A stretch of 7,227 nt of DNA from Rhodoferax sp. (GTDB taxonomy: Bacteria > Pseudomonadota > Gammaproteobacteria > Burkholderiales > Burkholderiaceae). Made by a program: the position numbers and the translations under genes. The notes under the pieces are model-generated. The model was not told where the DNA came from. It ran no database searches and was given only the letters and a program-made list of their open reading frames with translations. Each line of letters starts with the position of its first letter. Within the stretch, counting starts at the first letter, position 1. Positions 1 through 6,554 of this stretch are shown here, piece after piece. The stretch covers positions 1-7,227 of the forward strand of contig JAIFMT010000001.1 in the NCBI GenBank assembly GCA_020048295.1, in the 5' to 3' direction.

Positions 1-14
1 TGGGGGTTGCTCAT
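1..14 (-). CDS. ppiB: Start of a probable second cyclophilin (cytoplasmic PpiB type), truncated by the window edge
   Basis: Only four full codons are visible: ATG then codons for Ser-Asn-Pro, followed by CA. MSNP followed by Gln or His would fit the N-terminus I recall for PpiB-type cytoplasmic peptidyl-prolyl cis-trans isomerases in Comamonadaceae. Such a gene commonly follows the exported cyclophilin gene. The ATG lies 3 nt after the TAA of the upstream cyclophilin gene. A weak GGTGA Shine-Dalgarno-like sequence falls within the end of that gene, so the two are probably co-transcribed and translationally close. No signal peptide can be judged from four residues. The identification depends on synteny and memory, not on visible domains; any other gene starting MSNP would fit equally. 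Confidence 0.4.
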
Positions 15-17
15 GAT

Positions 18-701
18 TTATTTCACCAGGGTTGCAGAGTTGATAAGAACGGGAGTTTTGGGAACATCGGTGGGGAACGGGCCGCCAGCGCCGGTGGCAG
101 TCAGTTTGATTTTTTCAACCACATCCATGCCTGCGACCACCTTGCCAAACACCGTGTAGCCAGCCAATTGCGGCGCGGCAAGCAGTTTGGCACGCGGTGT
201 ATTTTCAAGCAGCTGACCCTGGTATTCAAATTTGGGCACCGGGTCGCCGGGCGGAATATCCACCGGGTCAAGAAACGCATTGTCCTTGACGTTGATGAAA
301 AACTGCGCCGTGGCTGACTGCGGGTCATTGGTGCGGGCCATGGCCAGCGTGCCGGTTACGTTGCGCAGGCCTTTGGCTAGCGCAGCACGGCCTTCGTGGG
401 CCACCGGGGGACGGGTCGGCTTTTCTTGGTAATGGACGTCATAGCCACCGCCTTGCACCATGAAATTGGGAATGACGCGGTGAAAAATCGTGCCGTCGTA
501 GTGCTTGTCGCGCACGTATTGCAAAAAGTTGGCCACTGTTTTGGGGGCTTTGTCGGGATAGACCTCCACCACAAAATCGCCCGCGCTGGTGGCAAACCTG
601 ACCTGCGGCGCGGCCTCGGCAAACGCCGATGTTGCACCAAAATAAATAGCTGTTGCCGCAATACCCATGCGGGCTACAGCCCAAAATTTCTTGAAACTCA
701 T
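18..701 (-). CDS. ppiA: Periplasmic cyclophilin-type peptidyl-prolyl cis-trans isomerase
   Basis: A 227-residue cyclophilin that catalyses cis-trans isomerisation of X-Pro bonds, probably on folding periplasmic proteins. Residues 1-28 form a signal peptide: basic start (MSFKK), hydrophobic stretch, and an AFA cleavage motif near residue 28. The fold is recognisable from FHRVI (73-77, catalytic Arg75), FMVQGGG (80-86), TGTLAMAR (117-124), AQFFINV (132-138) and VFGKVV (184-189). The ATG at 701 is chosen over in-frame upstream codons because a strong AAGGAG site (709-714) lies 7 nt before it. The ATG also overlaps the stop of the transpeptidase gene as ATGA (698-701), which suggests translational coupling. 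Between FLD (143-145) and GYTVFGKV there is a longer segment than in minimal cyclophilins. The signal-peptide coding region coincides with a copy of the 33-nt dispersed repeat (647-679). Confidence 0.93.
   Translation of the reverse strand: MSFKKFWAVARMGIAATAIYFGATSAFAEAAPQVRFATSAGDFVVEVYPDKAPKTVANFLQYVRDKHYDGTIFHRVIPNFMVQGGGYDVHYQEKPTRPPVAHEGRAALAKGLRNVTGTLAMARTNDPQSATAQFFINVKDNAFLDPVDIPPGDPVPKFEYQGQLLENTPRAKLLAAPQLAGYTVFGKVVAGMDVVEKIKLTATGAGGPFPTDVPKTPVLINSATLVK
647..679 (-). repeat. 33-nt dispersed repeat, copy C, inside the cyclophilin signal-peptide codons
   Basis: Read on the minus strand this begins CTGTAGCCC and ends GCAACAGCTA. It is exactly as long as the copies at 4779-4811 and 6862-6894. 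By hand, without gaps, it matches the 6862 copy at 24 of 33 positions and the 4779 copy at 21 of 33; the blocks TAGCCC and ACAGCTA are intact at the two ends. It encodes residues of roughly 8-19 of the signal peptide, whose loose sequence constraints would tolerate such DNA. Confidence 0.6.
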
Positions 702-2014
702 CCGGTGACTCCTTCGTAAAAAATCTTCCACTGGCCGGTGCTGCGGGACCAGTACTGGCGTCGGGTGACGCCGCTGCGTTGCCCGGCGATCAGTTCGCCA
801 AAGGTGACCACCATGGTTTCTTCGGTGTCGCTCCAGTGCAGCAGGTTGATGTCCTTGATCTCGCGCGGCTGGCCGCGCCGGGTTTGTATTTCGCGCTGCA
901 ATACCGGCAGCCATTCAGCCAGAGGCTTGCCATTTTGGCTGAAATCCGGCGCATAAAAGTTGACCAGCGCGGGCACGTTGCCGGCCACTTTGCTGGCCAG
1001 CCAGGCGCGCAAGCGTGCTTCAAATTCCTGATTGAGTTTGCGGGTGTTGTCCTGCGTGACCCAATGCAGCTGCTGGGCAATCACCACGGGCGTGCTGCGG
1101 ATCTCGACGGTCTGGATGATGCGTGCCAGATCGGGGTTGGCCAGCACCACGCAGCCATCGCTGTCTTGCGGTGGCCTTGAGAACTGCCCCGGCGGAGTGC
1201 CGTGCAGCCAGATGCCCTTGCCGGTTTTGCCACGTTTGCGGTCAAGTTCGTTGGGGTAGTTGATGGGCAGTGCGCCGATGCCATAAAAATCTTTCAGCGT
1301 CCTGGGGTCGAGCAAGCTGGTGATGAAGTACACCCCCAGCGGGGTGCGCAGGTCGCCTTCGGCGTGCTTGTCGGTGCCTTGTTTGCCCACCGAAATGTAA
1401 TAGTCGGCCACCAGTCTGGGACCGCTGGGCAGATTTTCAAACAGGTACAAGCGCGCCCGCGAGGCATCGACGGCAATCGCGTGCTTGTTCAGGCGCGACA
1501 GGCGCAGTAACTCGGTGGGCACAGCGTCGGGCGGCGGGCGCTCGCGCAGTGCCTTGATGCGCATTTGCGACTCGACGCGCAAGTCGTTGAGCACGGTCTG
1601 GCCGGCCCTGCGCTGGTCGGCAGGCACATCGCCAAACTGGCTGATGGCGTGGGTGCGGGCGCTCAGCAAGTCACCATAGACCAGCTGCGCCAAGGCAAAG
1701 TTTGGAAAATCATGCACCAGTTGTTCTGCCAGGGCGAATGCTTTCTTGGTTTCCGCGCGGCCAATCAGGCGATAAATGTTGATCAGCTGCGCCTCGGGGG
1801 CCACATCGCCTGTGGCGGCCACCGCGGGTGCGGCAGGTGGTCGGGCGACTTTGGTGCTGCCGGCTGCGGCCTTGACAGCACGGCTGGTGATGGGTTTTTT
1901 GGCACTGGCCTTTCTGGGGTGCAAGTCGTTGTGCGTTGCGCTGCCGGCCACGGCCAGGCTGCACGCCAGGGTGGCGAACACCGTCAGGACAGGCTTTATC
2001 AGCATGGATCGCAT
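698..2014 (-). CDS. Exported YkuD-family L,D-transpeptidase/carboxypeptidase with C-terminal NTF2-like domain
   Basis: A 438-residue peptidoglycan enzyme. Residues 1-26 are a signal peptide (MLIKPVL...LAVAGSA), followed by a basic Ala/Pro-rich linker (about 30-70) and a helical region (about 72-160). The YkuD catalytic domain (about 176-315) has the conserved HGTP (His271) and SDGCVVL (nucleophile Cys288). YkuD enzymes act on meso-DAP-containing stems: they form 3-3 crosslinks, attach or detach Lpp, or trim tetrapeptides. Residues about 330-438 form an NTF2/SnoaL-like domain. This domain order resembles the L,D-carboxypeptidases Csd6 (Helicobacter) and Pgp2 (Campylobacter), so trimming rather than crosslinking is possible but is inference. 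A second in-frame ATG at 2005 (Met4) gives an equally good signal peptide, and neither start has a strong Shine-Dalgarno. It overlaps the cyclophilin gene by 4 bp. Confidence 0.9.
   Translation of the reverse strand: MRSMLIKPVLTVFATLACSLAVAGSATHNDLHPRKASAKKPITSRAVKAAAGSTKVARPPAAPAVAATGDVAPEAQLINIYRLIGRAETKKAFALAEQLVHDFPNFALAQLVYGDLLSARTHAISQFGDVPADQRRAGQTVLNDLRVESQMRIKALRERPPPDAVPTELLRLSRLNKHAIAVDASRARLYLFENLPSGPRLVADYYISVGKQGTDKHAEGDLRTPLGVYFITSLLDPRTLKDFYGIGALPINYPNELDRKRGKTGKGIWLHGTPPGQFSRPPQDSDGCVVLANPDLARIIQTVEIRSTPVVIAQQLHWVTQDNTRKLNQEFEARLRAWLASKVAGNVPALVNFYAPDFSQNGKPLAEWLPVLQREIQTRRGQPREIKDINLLHWSDTEETMVVTFGELIAGQRSGVTRRQYWSRSTGQWKIFYEGVTG
709..714 (-). promoter_or_regulatory. Shine-Dalgarno site of the cyclophilin gene
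   Basis: AAGGAG on the minus strand, 7 nt before the ATG at 701 and inside the end of the upstream transpeptidase gene. It decides the cyclophilin start against a 71-codon upstream extension whose basic, low-quality sequence is only the shadow of the neighbouring gene. Confidence 0.85.
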
Positions 2015-2022
2015 CTCAGGAC

Positions 2023-2048
2023 AAAAAAATTGGCGGCCCGGGCCGCCA
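2023..2048 (-). terminator. GC hairpin plus U-tract between the TPR and transpeptidase genes
   Basis: Positions 2031-2048 form a perfect inverted repeat on the minus strand (TGGCGGC, loop CCGG, GCCGCCA), followed by A and then seven T (2029-2023). This is the textbook form of an intrinsic terminator, 31 nt beyond the TGA of the TPR gene. It is odd that the U-tract ends only 8 nt before the ATG of the transpeptidase gene, leaving no room for a promoter between them. It may therefore be a partial terminator or attenuator rather than an operon boundary. Confidence 0.8.
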
Positions 2049-2079
2049 GAAGTTTGTCAACCATCGGGTGAGCCAACAA

Positions 2080-3222
2080 TCAATTTCCAACAGATTCTTT
2101 GGTGATGAGCCAGCGCGCACCCATTTTTTGCAATTCCAGGGTCTTGCGGCTCGACACCGACAAGGCATCGGCCTTGTAGGCTTGACGGAAGCGGGCCACG
2201 GCCTTGTCGCCGGTGACGTTGAGTTTCAGGTCGGACAGCACCACGCTGATGCTGGATTTGCTGGTGATGCGTGCGGTGCGTTCCTTTTCCCAGGCAGCGC
2301 GCGACTGGCCACCGGCTGGTACAAAGTCTGGGCTGTAGGCAGTCAGGTAAGTGGCCATGTCTTTGGCCGCCCAGGCACGTGCCCAGGCCTGCACCGCAGC
2401 GTCAGCCGCTTGGACGGCATCGCCATCTGCCGGGCTGGCCGCCGGTCTGGATGCGACGCTGGCTGGCGGTGGGGTCACGACGGTCGCCGGCTTGGTGGCT
2501 GCGCTGACGGGTGTGCTGGCCACCGCCGTGGGTGGCTTGGCGGTTGCGACGGGCGTGACAGGTGCCACGGGTGGATTGGCGACTGCCGCTACCGGCCTGG
2601 AGGTGGCCACTGGCGCCACTGGCGTGGGCTTGCTGGCGGCTGCCGATGGGGCGGCGGCTGCAGCCATCGTCGCCGGGGTCGTCGCTGCCGCACCGGTCAG
2701 GTTGGGTTTGAAAATCTCGCGGATCAGCGCCAGCTTGGGCGGCACAGCCTGGTTGCTGCTGTCGAGCTGCAAGGCCTTGTTGTAGGCCTGGCTGGCCAGG
2801 CGAGAGTAAACATCGCCAATGTTTTCGTGCGCGGTGGCGTAGCTCGGATTGGTGCGGATGGCCATTTCAAGGGCCACGCGGGCCTTGTCGTACTGCCCTT
2901 GCCCGGCGTACAGCACGGCCAGGTTGTTGTAGGGCTCGGGCAGTTCAGGATAGTCGCTGGTGAGCTTGGTAAAGGTCTCGATCGCCTCGTTTGACTTGCC
3001 CAGGTTGCGTTGGATCACACCTTTGAGAAAGCGCATTTGTGGGTCGGCCGGCTTGGTTACAAGAAAACGGTCCGCCTGGGCCAGCGCATCACTGAACTTG
3101 TTGCTACGCAGCAGTTGAGTGACATCAGCATATTCGTCGGCAAAGCCGGGCAGAGCGGTCAGCGTCAGCACCAGCGTCAAGGCACGAAGCGCAAATGAGA
3201 AGGCGACACGAGGGTGGTTCAT
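2080..3222 (-). CDS. Exported TPR protein with Ala/Pro/Thr-rich linker and C-terminal NTF2-like domain
   Basis: A 380-residue periplasmic protein of unknown specific role. Residues 1-28 are a signal peptide (MNHPRVAF, hydrophobic core, cleavage after PGFA). About four TPR-like helical pairs span 29-154, with signatures such as [18 protein letters not shown] around 97-114; TPRs bind partner proteins. Residues about 175-268 are a low-complexity Ala/Pro/Val/Thr linker. Residues about 272-380 form an NTF2/SnoaL-like domain similar to the one ending the adjacent transpeptidase: both carry RAW, a Y-x-PDF motif and a near-terminal Trp. The ATG at 3222 is preferred to an in-frame TTG at 3264 because it puts the signal peptide at the N-terminus, although no good Shine-Dalgarno precedes it. 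Its position suggests a role beside the peptidoglycan enzyme, as a scaffold or localiser; that is inference. Confidence 0.88.
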   Translation of the reverse strand: MNHPRVAFSFALRALTLVLTLTALPGFADEYADVTQLLRSNKFSDALAQADRFLVTKPADPQMRFLKGVIQRNLGKSNEAIETFTKLTSDYPELPEPYNNLAVLYAGQGQYDKARVALEMAIRTNPSYATAHENIGDVYSRLASQAYNKALQLDSSNQAVPPKLALIREIFKPNLTGAAATTPATMAAAAAPSAAASKPTPVAPVATSRPVAAVANPPVAPVTPVATAKPPTAVASTPVSAATKPATVVTPPPASVASRPAASPADGDAVQAADAAVQAWARAWAAKDMATYLTAYSPDFVPAGGQSRAAWEKERTARITSKSSISVVLSDLKLNVTGDKAVARFRQAYKADALSVSSRKTLELQKMGARWLITKESVGN

Positions 3223-3380
3223 GGCAATTCTGGGAGGGGCGACCGGGCGGGTCTGACCTGTCAACGGGTGCGACAGGGCTATATACTGGGTTTCATTGTA
3301 GCCGAGGGTGCGGTTTTTTCAGCTGTCATGGCCACCCCTTACCGGGCTGCGGTTTCTCGCTTTTTTTCGAAGTTTTACTC
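3223..3380. promoter_or_regulatory. Divergent intergenic region between the TPR gene and cysS
   Basis: This is the only place upstream of both gene groups, so both promoters should lie here. Possible -10 elements are TATACT on plus (3282-3287, towards cysS) and TACAAT on minus (3300-3295, towards the TPR gene). Neither has a convincing TTGACA at 16-18 bp, so the exact sites are weak guesses. If both were used, the two transcripts would start almost face to face and interfere. Two T-runs (3314-3319 and 3360-3367) flank a degenerate copy of the 33-nt repeat. Confidence 0.4.
3320..3352 (-). repeat. Weak fourth copy (D) of the 33-nt repeat in the cysS leader
   Basis: Read on the minus strand this 33-nt stretch ends CATGACAGCTG and has CAGCCC in the 5' block at the same spacing as the other copies. 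It matches the 4779-4811 copy at about 20 of 33 positions without gaps, including the shared 9-mer ATGACAGCT. It is flanked by T-runs on the plus strand, as A/T-rich sequence flanks the other copies. The middle is poorly conserved and GC-rich, so this could be chance. Confidence 0.35.
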
Positions 3381-4757
3381 ATGAGTTTGCGCATTTTCAA
3401 CACGCTGTCCAAAGCACTGGAAGATTTTTCCCCACTACAGCCTGGCCGGGTGCGCATGTATGTGTGCGGCATGACGGTGTATGACCTGTGCCATCTGGGT
3501 CATGCGCGTTCGATGCTGGCGTTTGATGTGGTGCAGCGCTGGCTCAAAAGCAGCGGCTACCAGGTGACCTACGTGCGCAATGTGACCGACATTGACGACA
3601 AGATCATTCGTCGCGCGCTGGAAAACGGCGAAACCATTCGCGCCCTGACCGACCGCATGGTCGATGCGCTGCACCAGGATGCCGATGCGCTGGGTATCGA
3701 GCGCCCCACCTTTGAGCCGCGCGCCACCGATTACGTGCCGTCGATGCTCACGCTGATTGGCCGTTTGCAAGACAAGGGGCTGGCCTACCAAAGCGCGGAC
3801 GGCGACGTCAACTTTGCGGTGCGCAAGTTTGCCGGCTATGGCAAGCTCAGTGGCAAGTCGCTTGACGAGTTGCGCGCCGGCGAGCGCGTGGCAGTGGCCG
3901 ATGGCAAGACCGACCCGCTGGACTTTGTGCTGTGGAAGTCGGCCAAGGCCAGCGAGCCAGGCGATGCCAAGTGGGACAGCGTCTATGGCAGCGGCCGCCC
4001 AGGCTGGCACATTGAATGCTCGGCGATGTGCGGCGACCTGCTGGGGGCCACGGTCGATATTCATGGTGGTGGTGCCGATCTGCAGTTCCCGCACCACGAA
4101 AACGAGATTGCCCAGAGTGAAGGGGCCAATGCCCAACCGCTGGCGCGCTTTTGGCTGCACAACGGCTTTGTCACCCGCGACAACGAAAAGATGTCGAAAA
4201 GCCTGGGTAACTTTTTCACCATCCGCGAAATTCTGGCGCGCTTTGATGCCGAGACGCTGCGCTTTTTCATCATCCGGGCGCATTACCGCAGTGCGCTCAA
4301 CTACAGCGATGTGCATCTGGACGATGCGCGCCAGTCACTCAAGCGGCTGTACACCGCGCTCGACCTGGTGCGCGCCGATGCTGTGGCCATTGACTGGACG
4401 ACGCCGTTTGCCGCGCGCTTCAAGGCCGCCATGGACGATGACTTTGGTACGCCCGAGGCGGTGGCGGTGCTGTTTGATTTGGCCTCGGAGGTCAATCGCA
4501 CGCACTCTGGCCCGTTGGCCGGCTTGCTCAAGGCGCTGGGTGGCTGCCTGGGGCTGCTGCAAGGCGATCCGAAAGCATTTTTGCAGGCCGGTGCCGGCCT
4601 GGATGAAGCGGCGATTGCCCAGCGCATTGGGGCACGTTCCACTGCCAAGGCAGCGAAGAATTTTGCCGAGGCCGACCGCATCCGGCAGGAATTGTTGGCG
4701 CAGGGCATCGTTCTCAAGGACGCTGCCAGCGGTACGACCTGGGAGGTGGTGAAGTGA
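3381..4757 (+). CDS. cysS: Cysteinyl-tRNA synthetase
   Basis: A 458-residue class I aminoacyl-tRNA synthetase that activates cysteine with ATP and charges tRNA-Cys in the cytoplasm. The length is normal for the family. The catalytic signatures are all present: [15 protein letters not shown] with the HIGH-type motif HLGH at 38-41, TDIDDKI near 72, GWHIECSAM at 208-216, FPHHENE at 236-242 and KMSKS at 270-274. The cysteine-sensing zinc ligands of the family correspond to Cys29, Cys213, His238 and Glu242. The C-terminal helical region includes [11 protein letters not shown], and the protein ends with GTTWEVVK. The start is fixed by the family N-terminus (MSLRIFNTL); it is preceded by a weak CGAAG at 3368-3372. 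The in-frame extension upstream to 3195 has no family similarity. Confidence 0.98.
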   Translation: MSLRIFNTLSKALEDFSPLQPGRVRMYVCGMTVYDLCHLGHARSMLAFDVVQRWLKSSGYQVTYVRNVTDIDDKIIRRALENGETIRALTDRMVDALHQDADALGIERPTFEPRATDYVPSMLTLIGRLQDKGLAYQSADGDVNFAVRKFAGYGKLSGKSLDELRAGERVAVADGKTDPLDFVLWKSAKASEPGDAKWDSVYGSGRPGWHIECSAMCGDLLGATVDIHGGGADLQFPHHENEIAQSEGANAQPLARFWLHNGFVTRDNEKMSKSLGNFFTIREILARFDAETLRFFIIRAHYRSALNYSDVHLDDARQSLKRLYTALDLVRADAVAIDWTTPFAARFKAAMDDDFGTPEAVAVLFDLASEVNRTHSGPLAGLLKALGGCLGLLQGDPKAFLQAGAGLDEAAIAQRIGARSTAKAAKNFAEADRIRQELLAQGIVLKDAASGTTWEVVK

Positions 4758-4778
4758 TGTTTTATATGCTTTTTATGC

Positions 4779-4811
4779 CTCTAGCCCTTTTTGGATAAGC
4801 GATGACAGCTA
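4779..4811 (+). repeat. 33-nt dispersed repeat, copy A, spanning the glycosylase start codon
   Basis: This copy begins CTCTAGCCC and ends GATGACAGCTA. It matches the copy at 6862-6894 at 25 of 33 positions without gaps, or better with one compensating gap that aligns GGATAA and GCG. Outer TAGC/GCTA and inner CTT/AAG segments give it an imperfect dyad, as expected for a hairpin-forming dispersed element. It fills most of the 44-nt gap between cysS and the glycosylase gene and runs 10 nt into the latter. Confidence 0.7.
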
Positions 4812-5452
4812 CAAATGTGGTAGTTGGCAATGTGGCCGTTCCGAGCTATTGGGCCGATGCCTGCAAGCATTTGTGCAAAAAAGACCGGGTCATGAAGCGG
4901 CTGATTCCCCAATTTGGCCAGGCCTGCCTGCAAAGCCGGGGTGACCCCTTTGCCACGCTGGCGCGCAGCGTGGTGGGCCAGCAGATTTCGGTCAAGGCAG
5001 CGCAGACGGTGTGGGACCGGTTTGCCAAGTTGCCCGAGCACATGACACCACAGCAGGTGCTGCGCCTCAAGATTGACGATATGCGCGGTGCTGGCCTGAG
5101 CGCCCGCAAGGTCGAGTACATCGTGGACCTGGCGCTGCACTTTGACCAGGGCGCGCTGCATGTGGACAGTTGGGACGGCATGGACGATGAGGCCATCATC
5201 ACCGAACTGGTGGCCATTCGTGGTATCGGCCGCTGGACTGCCGAGATGTTTTTGATCTTTCACCTGATGCGCCCCAACGTGCTGCCGCTCGACGATGTCG
5301 GGCTGATCAACGGCATCAGCAAATGCTATTTTTCTGGCGACACGGTGAGCCGCAGCGATGCGCGCGAGGTGGCGCTGGCGTGGGCGCCATACCGCACCGT
5401 GGCAACTTGGTATATTTGGCGGTCGTTGGATCCGCTGCCGGTTGAGTATTAA
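4802..5452 (+). CDS. HhH-GPD DNA glycosylase, AlkA/3-methyladenine type
   Basis: A 216-residue base-excision repair enzyme expected to remove alkylated purines such as 3-methyladenine from DNA. The family pattern is clear: FATLARSVVGQQIS (50-63), the helix-hairpin-helix LVAIRGIGRWTAEMF (136-150) that grips the DNA backbone, and LPLDDVGL (161-168), whose Asp165 matches the catalytic Asp of AlkA. The C-terminus WAPYRTVATWYIWRSLD is typical. It is compact, lacking the extra N-terminal domain of E. coli AlkA. The ATG at 4802 has GGAT at 4793-4796 as a Shine-Dalgarno. Both signals lie in a 33-nt repeat copy, so the first residues (MTATNVVVGN) look repeat-derived, and a later start cannot be excluded. 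It sits 44 nt after cysS and 40 nt before accA. The base specificity cannot be told from sequence. Confidence 0.93.
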   Translation: MTATNVVVGNVAVPSYWADACKHLCKKDRVMKRLIPQFGQACLQSRGDPFATLARSVVGQQISVKAAQTVWDRFAKLPEHMTPQQVLRLKIDDMRGAGLSARKVEYIVDLALHFDQGALHVDSWDGMDDEAIITELVAIRGIGRWTAEMFLIFHLMRPNVLPLDDVGLINGISKCYFSGDTVSRSDAREVALAWAPYRTVATWYIWRSLDPLPVEY

Positions 5453-5481
5453 CCAAGTGCCGATCAGCCCCTTCAATTAGC

Positions 5482-5487
5482 AGGAGA
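5482..5487 (+). promoter_or_regulatory. Shine-Dalgarno of accA, deciding a TTG start
   Basis: AGGAGA lies 5 nt before TTG at 5493. No in-frame ATG lies between it and the conserved NFLDFE segment of AccA, so TTG is the probable initiator. The ATT directly before the TTG is a rarer alternative. Confidence 0.8.
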
Positions 5488-5492
5488 CCATT

Positions 5493-6467
5493 TTGGCCAA
5501 GAAGAATTTTCTTGATTTCGAAACCCCGATTGCTGAACTCGAAAACAAGATCGAAGAACTGCGCTATGTGCAGACTGAATCTGCGGTCGATATTTCGGCC
5601 GAGATCAACCAGCTGGCCAAAAAAAGCCAGCAGCTCACCAAAGACATCTATAGCGACCTGACGCCCTGGCAAATCACCAAAATTGCCCGCCATGCCGAGC
5701 GACCCTACACGCTCGACTATGTGAATGACATCTTCACCCATTTTGTTGAACTGCATGGCGACCGGCATTTTTCAGATGACCTGAGCATCATTGGTGGCCT
5801 GGCGCGCTTCAACGGCACGCCGTGCATGGTGATTGGTCAGCAAAAAGGCCGCGATACCCGTGAGCGCGGCCTGCGCAACTTTGGCATGAGCAAGCCCGAG
5901 GGCTACCGCAAGGCGCTGCGGCTGATGAAGACCGCTGAAAAATTCAAACTGCCGGTGTTTACCTTTGTCGATACCCCCGGTGCCTACCCGGGCATCGATG
6001 CCGAAGAGCGCGGCCAGTCTGAGGCCATTGGCCGCAACATCTTCGAGATGGCGCAGCTGGAGGTGCCGATCATCGTTACCATCATCGGCGAAGGCGGCTC
6101 GGGCGGCGCATTGGCCATTTCGGTGGGCGACCAGGTGCTGATGCTGCAATACTCCATCTACTCGGTGATCAGCCCCGAGGGCTGCGCCTCGATCCTCTGG
6201 AAAACCGCTGAAAAAGCCCAGGAAGCCGCTGACGCACTGGGCATCACGGCGCATCGGCTCAAGGCGCTGGGCGTCATCGACAAGATCGTCAATGAGCCCG
6301 TGGGCGGTGCGCACCGCGACCCGAAGCAGATGGCCACCTTCCTCAAACGCGCCCTGACCGATGCTTACCGTCAGGTGAGCGACCTCAAAATCCCTGACCT
6401 GCTGGACCGCCGCTACGAACGCCTGCAAAGCTATGGCCGCTACACCGACACCAAGCCTGCAAAGTAA
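5493..6467 (+). CDS. accA: Acetyl-CoA carboxylase carboxyltransferase subunit alpha
   Basis: A 324-residue subunit of the cytoplasmic acetyl-CoA carboxylase. With AccD it forms the carboxyltransferase that moves the carboxyl group from biotinyl-AccB to acetyl-CoA, making malonyl-CoA for fatty-acid synthesis. The N-terminus [20 protein letters not shown] is the family's helical start. Crotonase-like core motifs include GQQKGRDT (115-122), [17 protein letters not shown] (129-145), [10 protein letters not shown] (158-167), EERGQSEAI (171-179), [10 protein letters not shown] (199-208) and [11 protein letters not shown] (227-237). The length is normal. Initiation is at TTG with a strong AGGAGA before it; a non-ATG start may lower the yield. 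The gene ends TAA at 6465-6467, directly before a mobile-element-like scar. Confidence 0.98.
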   Translation: MAKKNFLDFETPIAELENKIEELRYVQTESAVDISAEINQLAKKSQQLTKDIYSDLTPWQITKIARHAERPYTLDYVNDIFTHFVELHGDRHFSDDLSIIGGLARFNGTPCMVIGQQKGRDTRERGLRNFGMSKPEGYRKALRLMKTAEKFKLPVFTFVDTPGAYPGIDAEERGQSEAIGRNIFEMAQLEVPIIVTIIGEGGSGGALAISVGDQVLMLQYSIYSVISPEGCASILWKTAEKAQEAADALGITAHRLKALGVIDKIVNEPVGGAHRDPKQMATFLKRALTDAYRQVSDLKIPDLLDRRYERLQSYGRYTDTKPAK

Positions 6468-6470
6468 ATT

Positions 6471-6531
6471 AATTGGGGTCAGAGTCACATTATTTTTGAC
6501 GCAGTCAAGTCGCCTGAATGCCATCAGGGCG
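6471..6531 (+). mobile_element. Short scar of a dispersed or mobile element with two small hairpins
   Basis: AATTGGGGTCAGAGTCACAT (6471-6490) followed by TATTTTT is a motif I recall at the borders of small dispersed elements and REP-associated IS200-like transposases in many proteobacteria; this recall could not be checked. Next come two tight inverted repeats: TTGAC-GCA-GTCAA (6496-6508) and CCTGA-ATGCCA-TCAGG (6513-6528). The A/T-rich first part contrasts with the GC-rich genes on both sides. No transposase gene is present, so this is at most an end or solo copy. Its right limit is uncertain. Confidence 0.5.
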
Positions 6532-6554
6532 CTGTGGATGGCGGGGTTGACGGC

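Noticed and set aside
702..914. N-terminal extension of the cyclophilin frame by 71 codons
   Set aside because: The extension overlaps the transpeptidase C-terminus, is Arg-rich, and would bury the signal peptide; AAGGAG marks the start at 701.
2440..2700. Repetitive-looking GC-rich tract considered as a tandem DNA repeat
   Set aside because: It encodes the Ala/Pro/Thr linker of the TPR protein; short motifs such as PVAPV recur, but I could not find a fixed DNA repeat unit.
1936..2994. Long plus-strand open frame (352 codons) opposite the TPR gene
   Set aside because: It is Gly/Arg/Trp-rich nonsense created by the complementary strand of the Ala/Pro-rich linker; the minus-strand protein has a signal peptide and recognisable domains.
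3195..3380. N-terminal extension of cysS by 62 codons
   Set aside because: It overlaps the TPR gene and the intergenic region and has no similarity to the synthetase family; the family N-terminus begins at 3381.
3435..4316. Minus-strand open frame of 293 codons opposite cysS
   Set aside because: It lies entirely within cysS, which has every family motif; high GC leaves few stops on the opposite strand.
4758..4801. Terminator after cysS, suggested by the T-run at 4788-4792
   Set aside because: There is no good stem before the T-run, and the T-run is part of the dispersed repeat; the gap is short and the next gene has the same direction.
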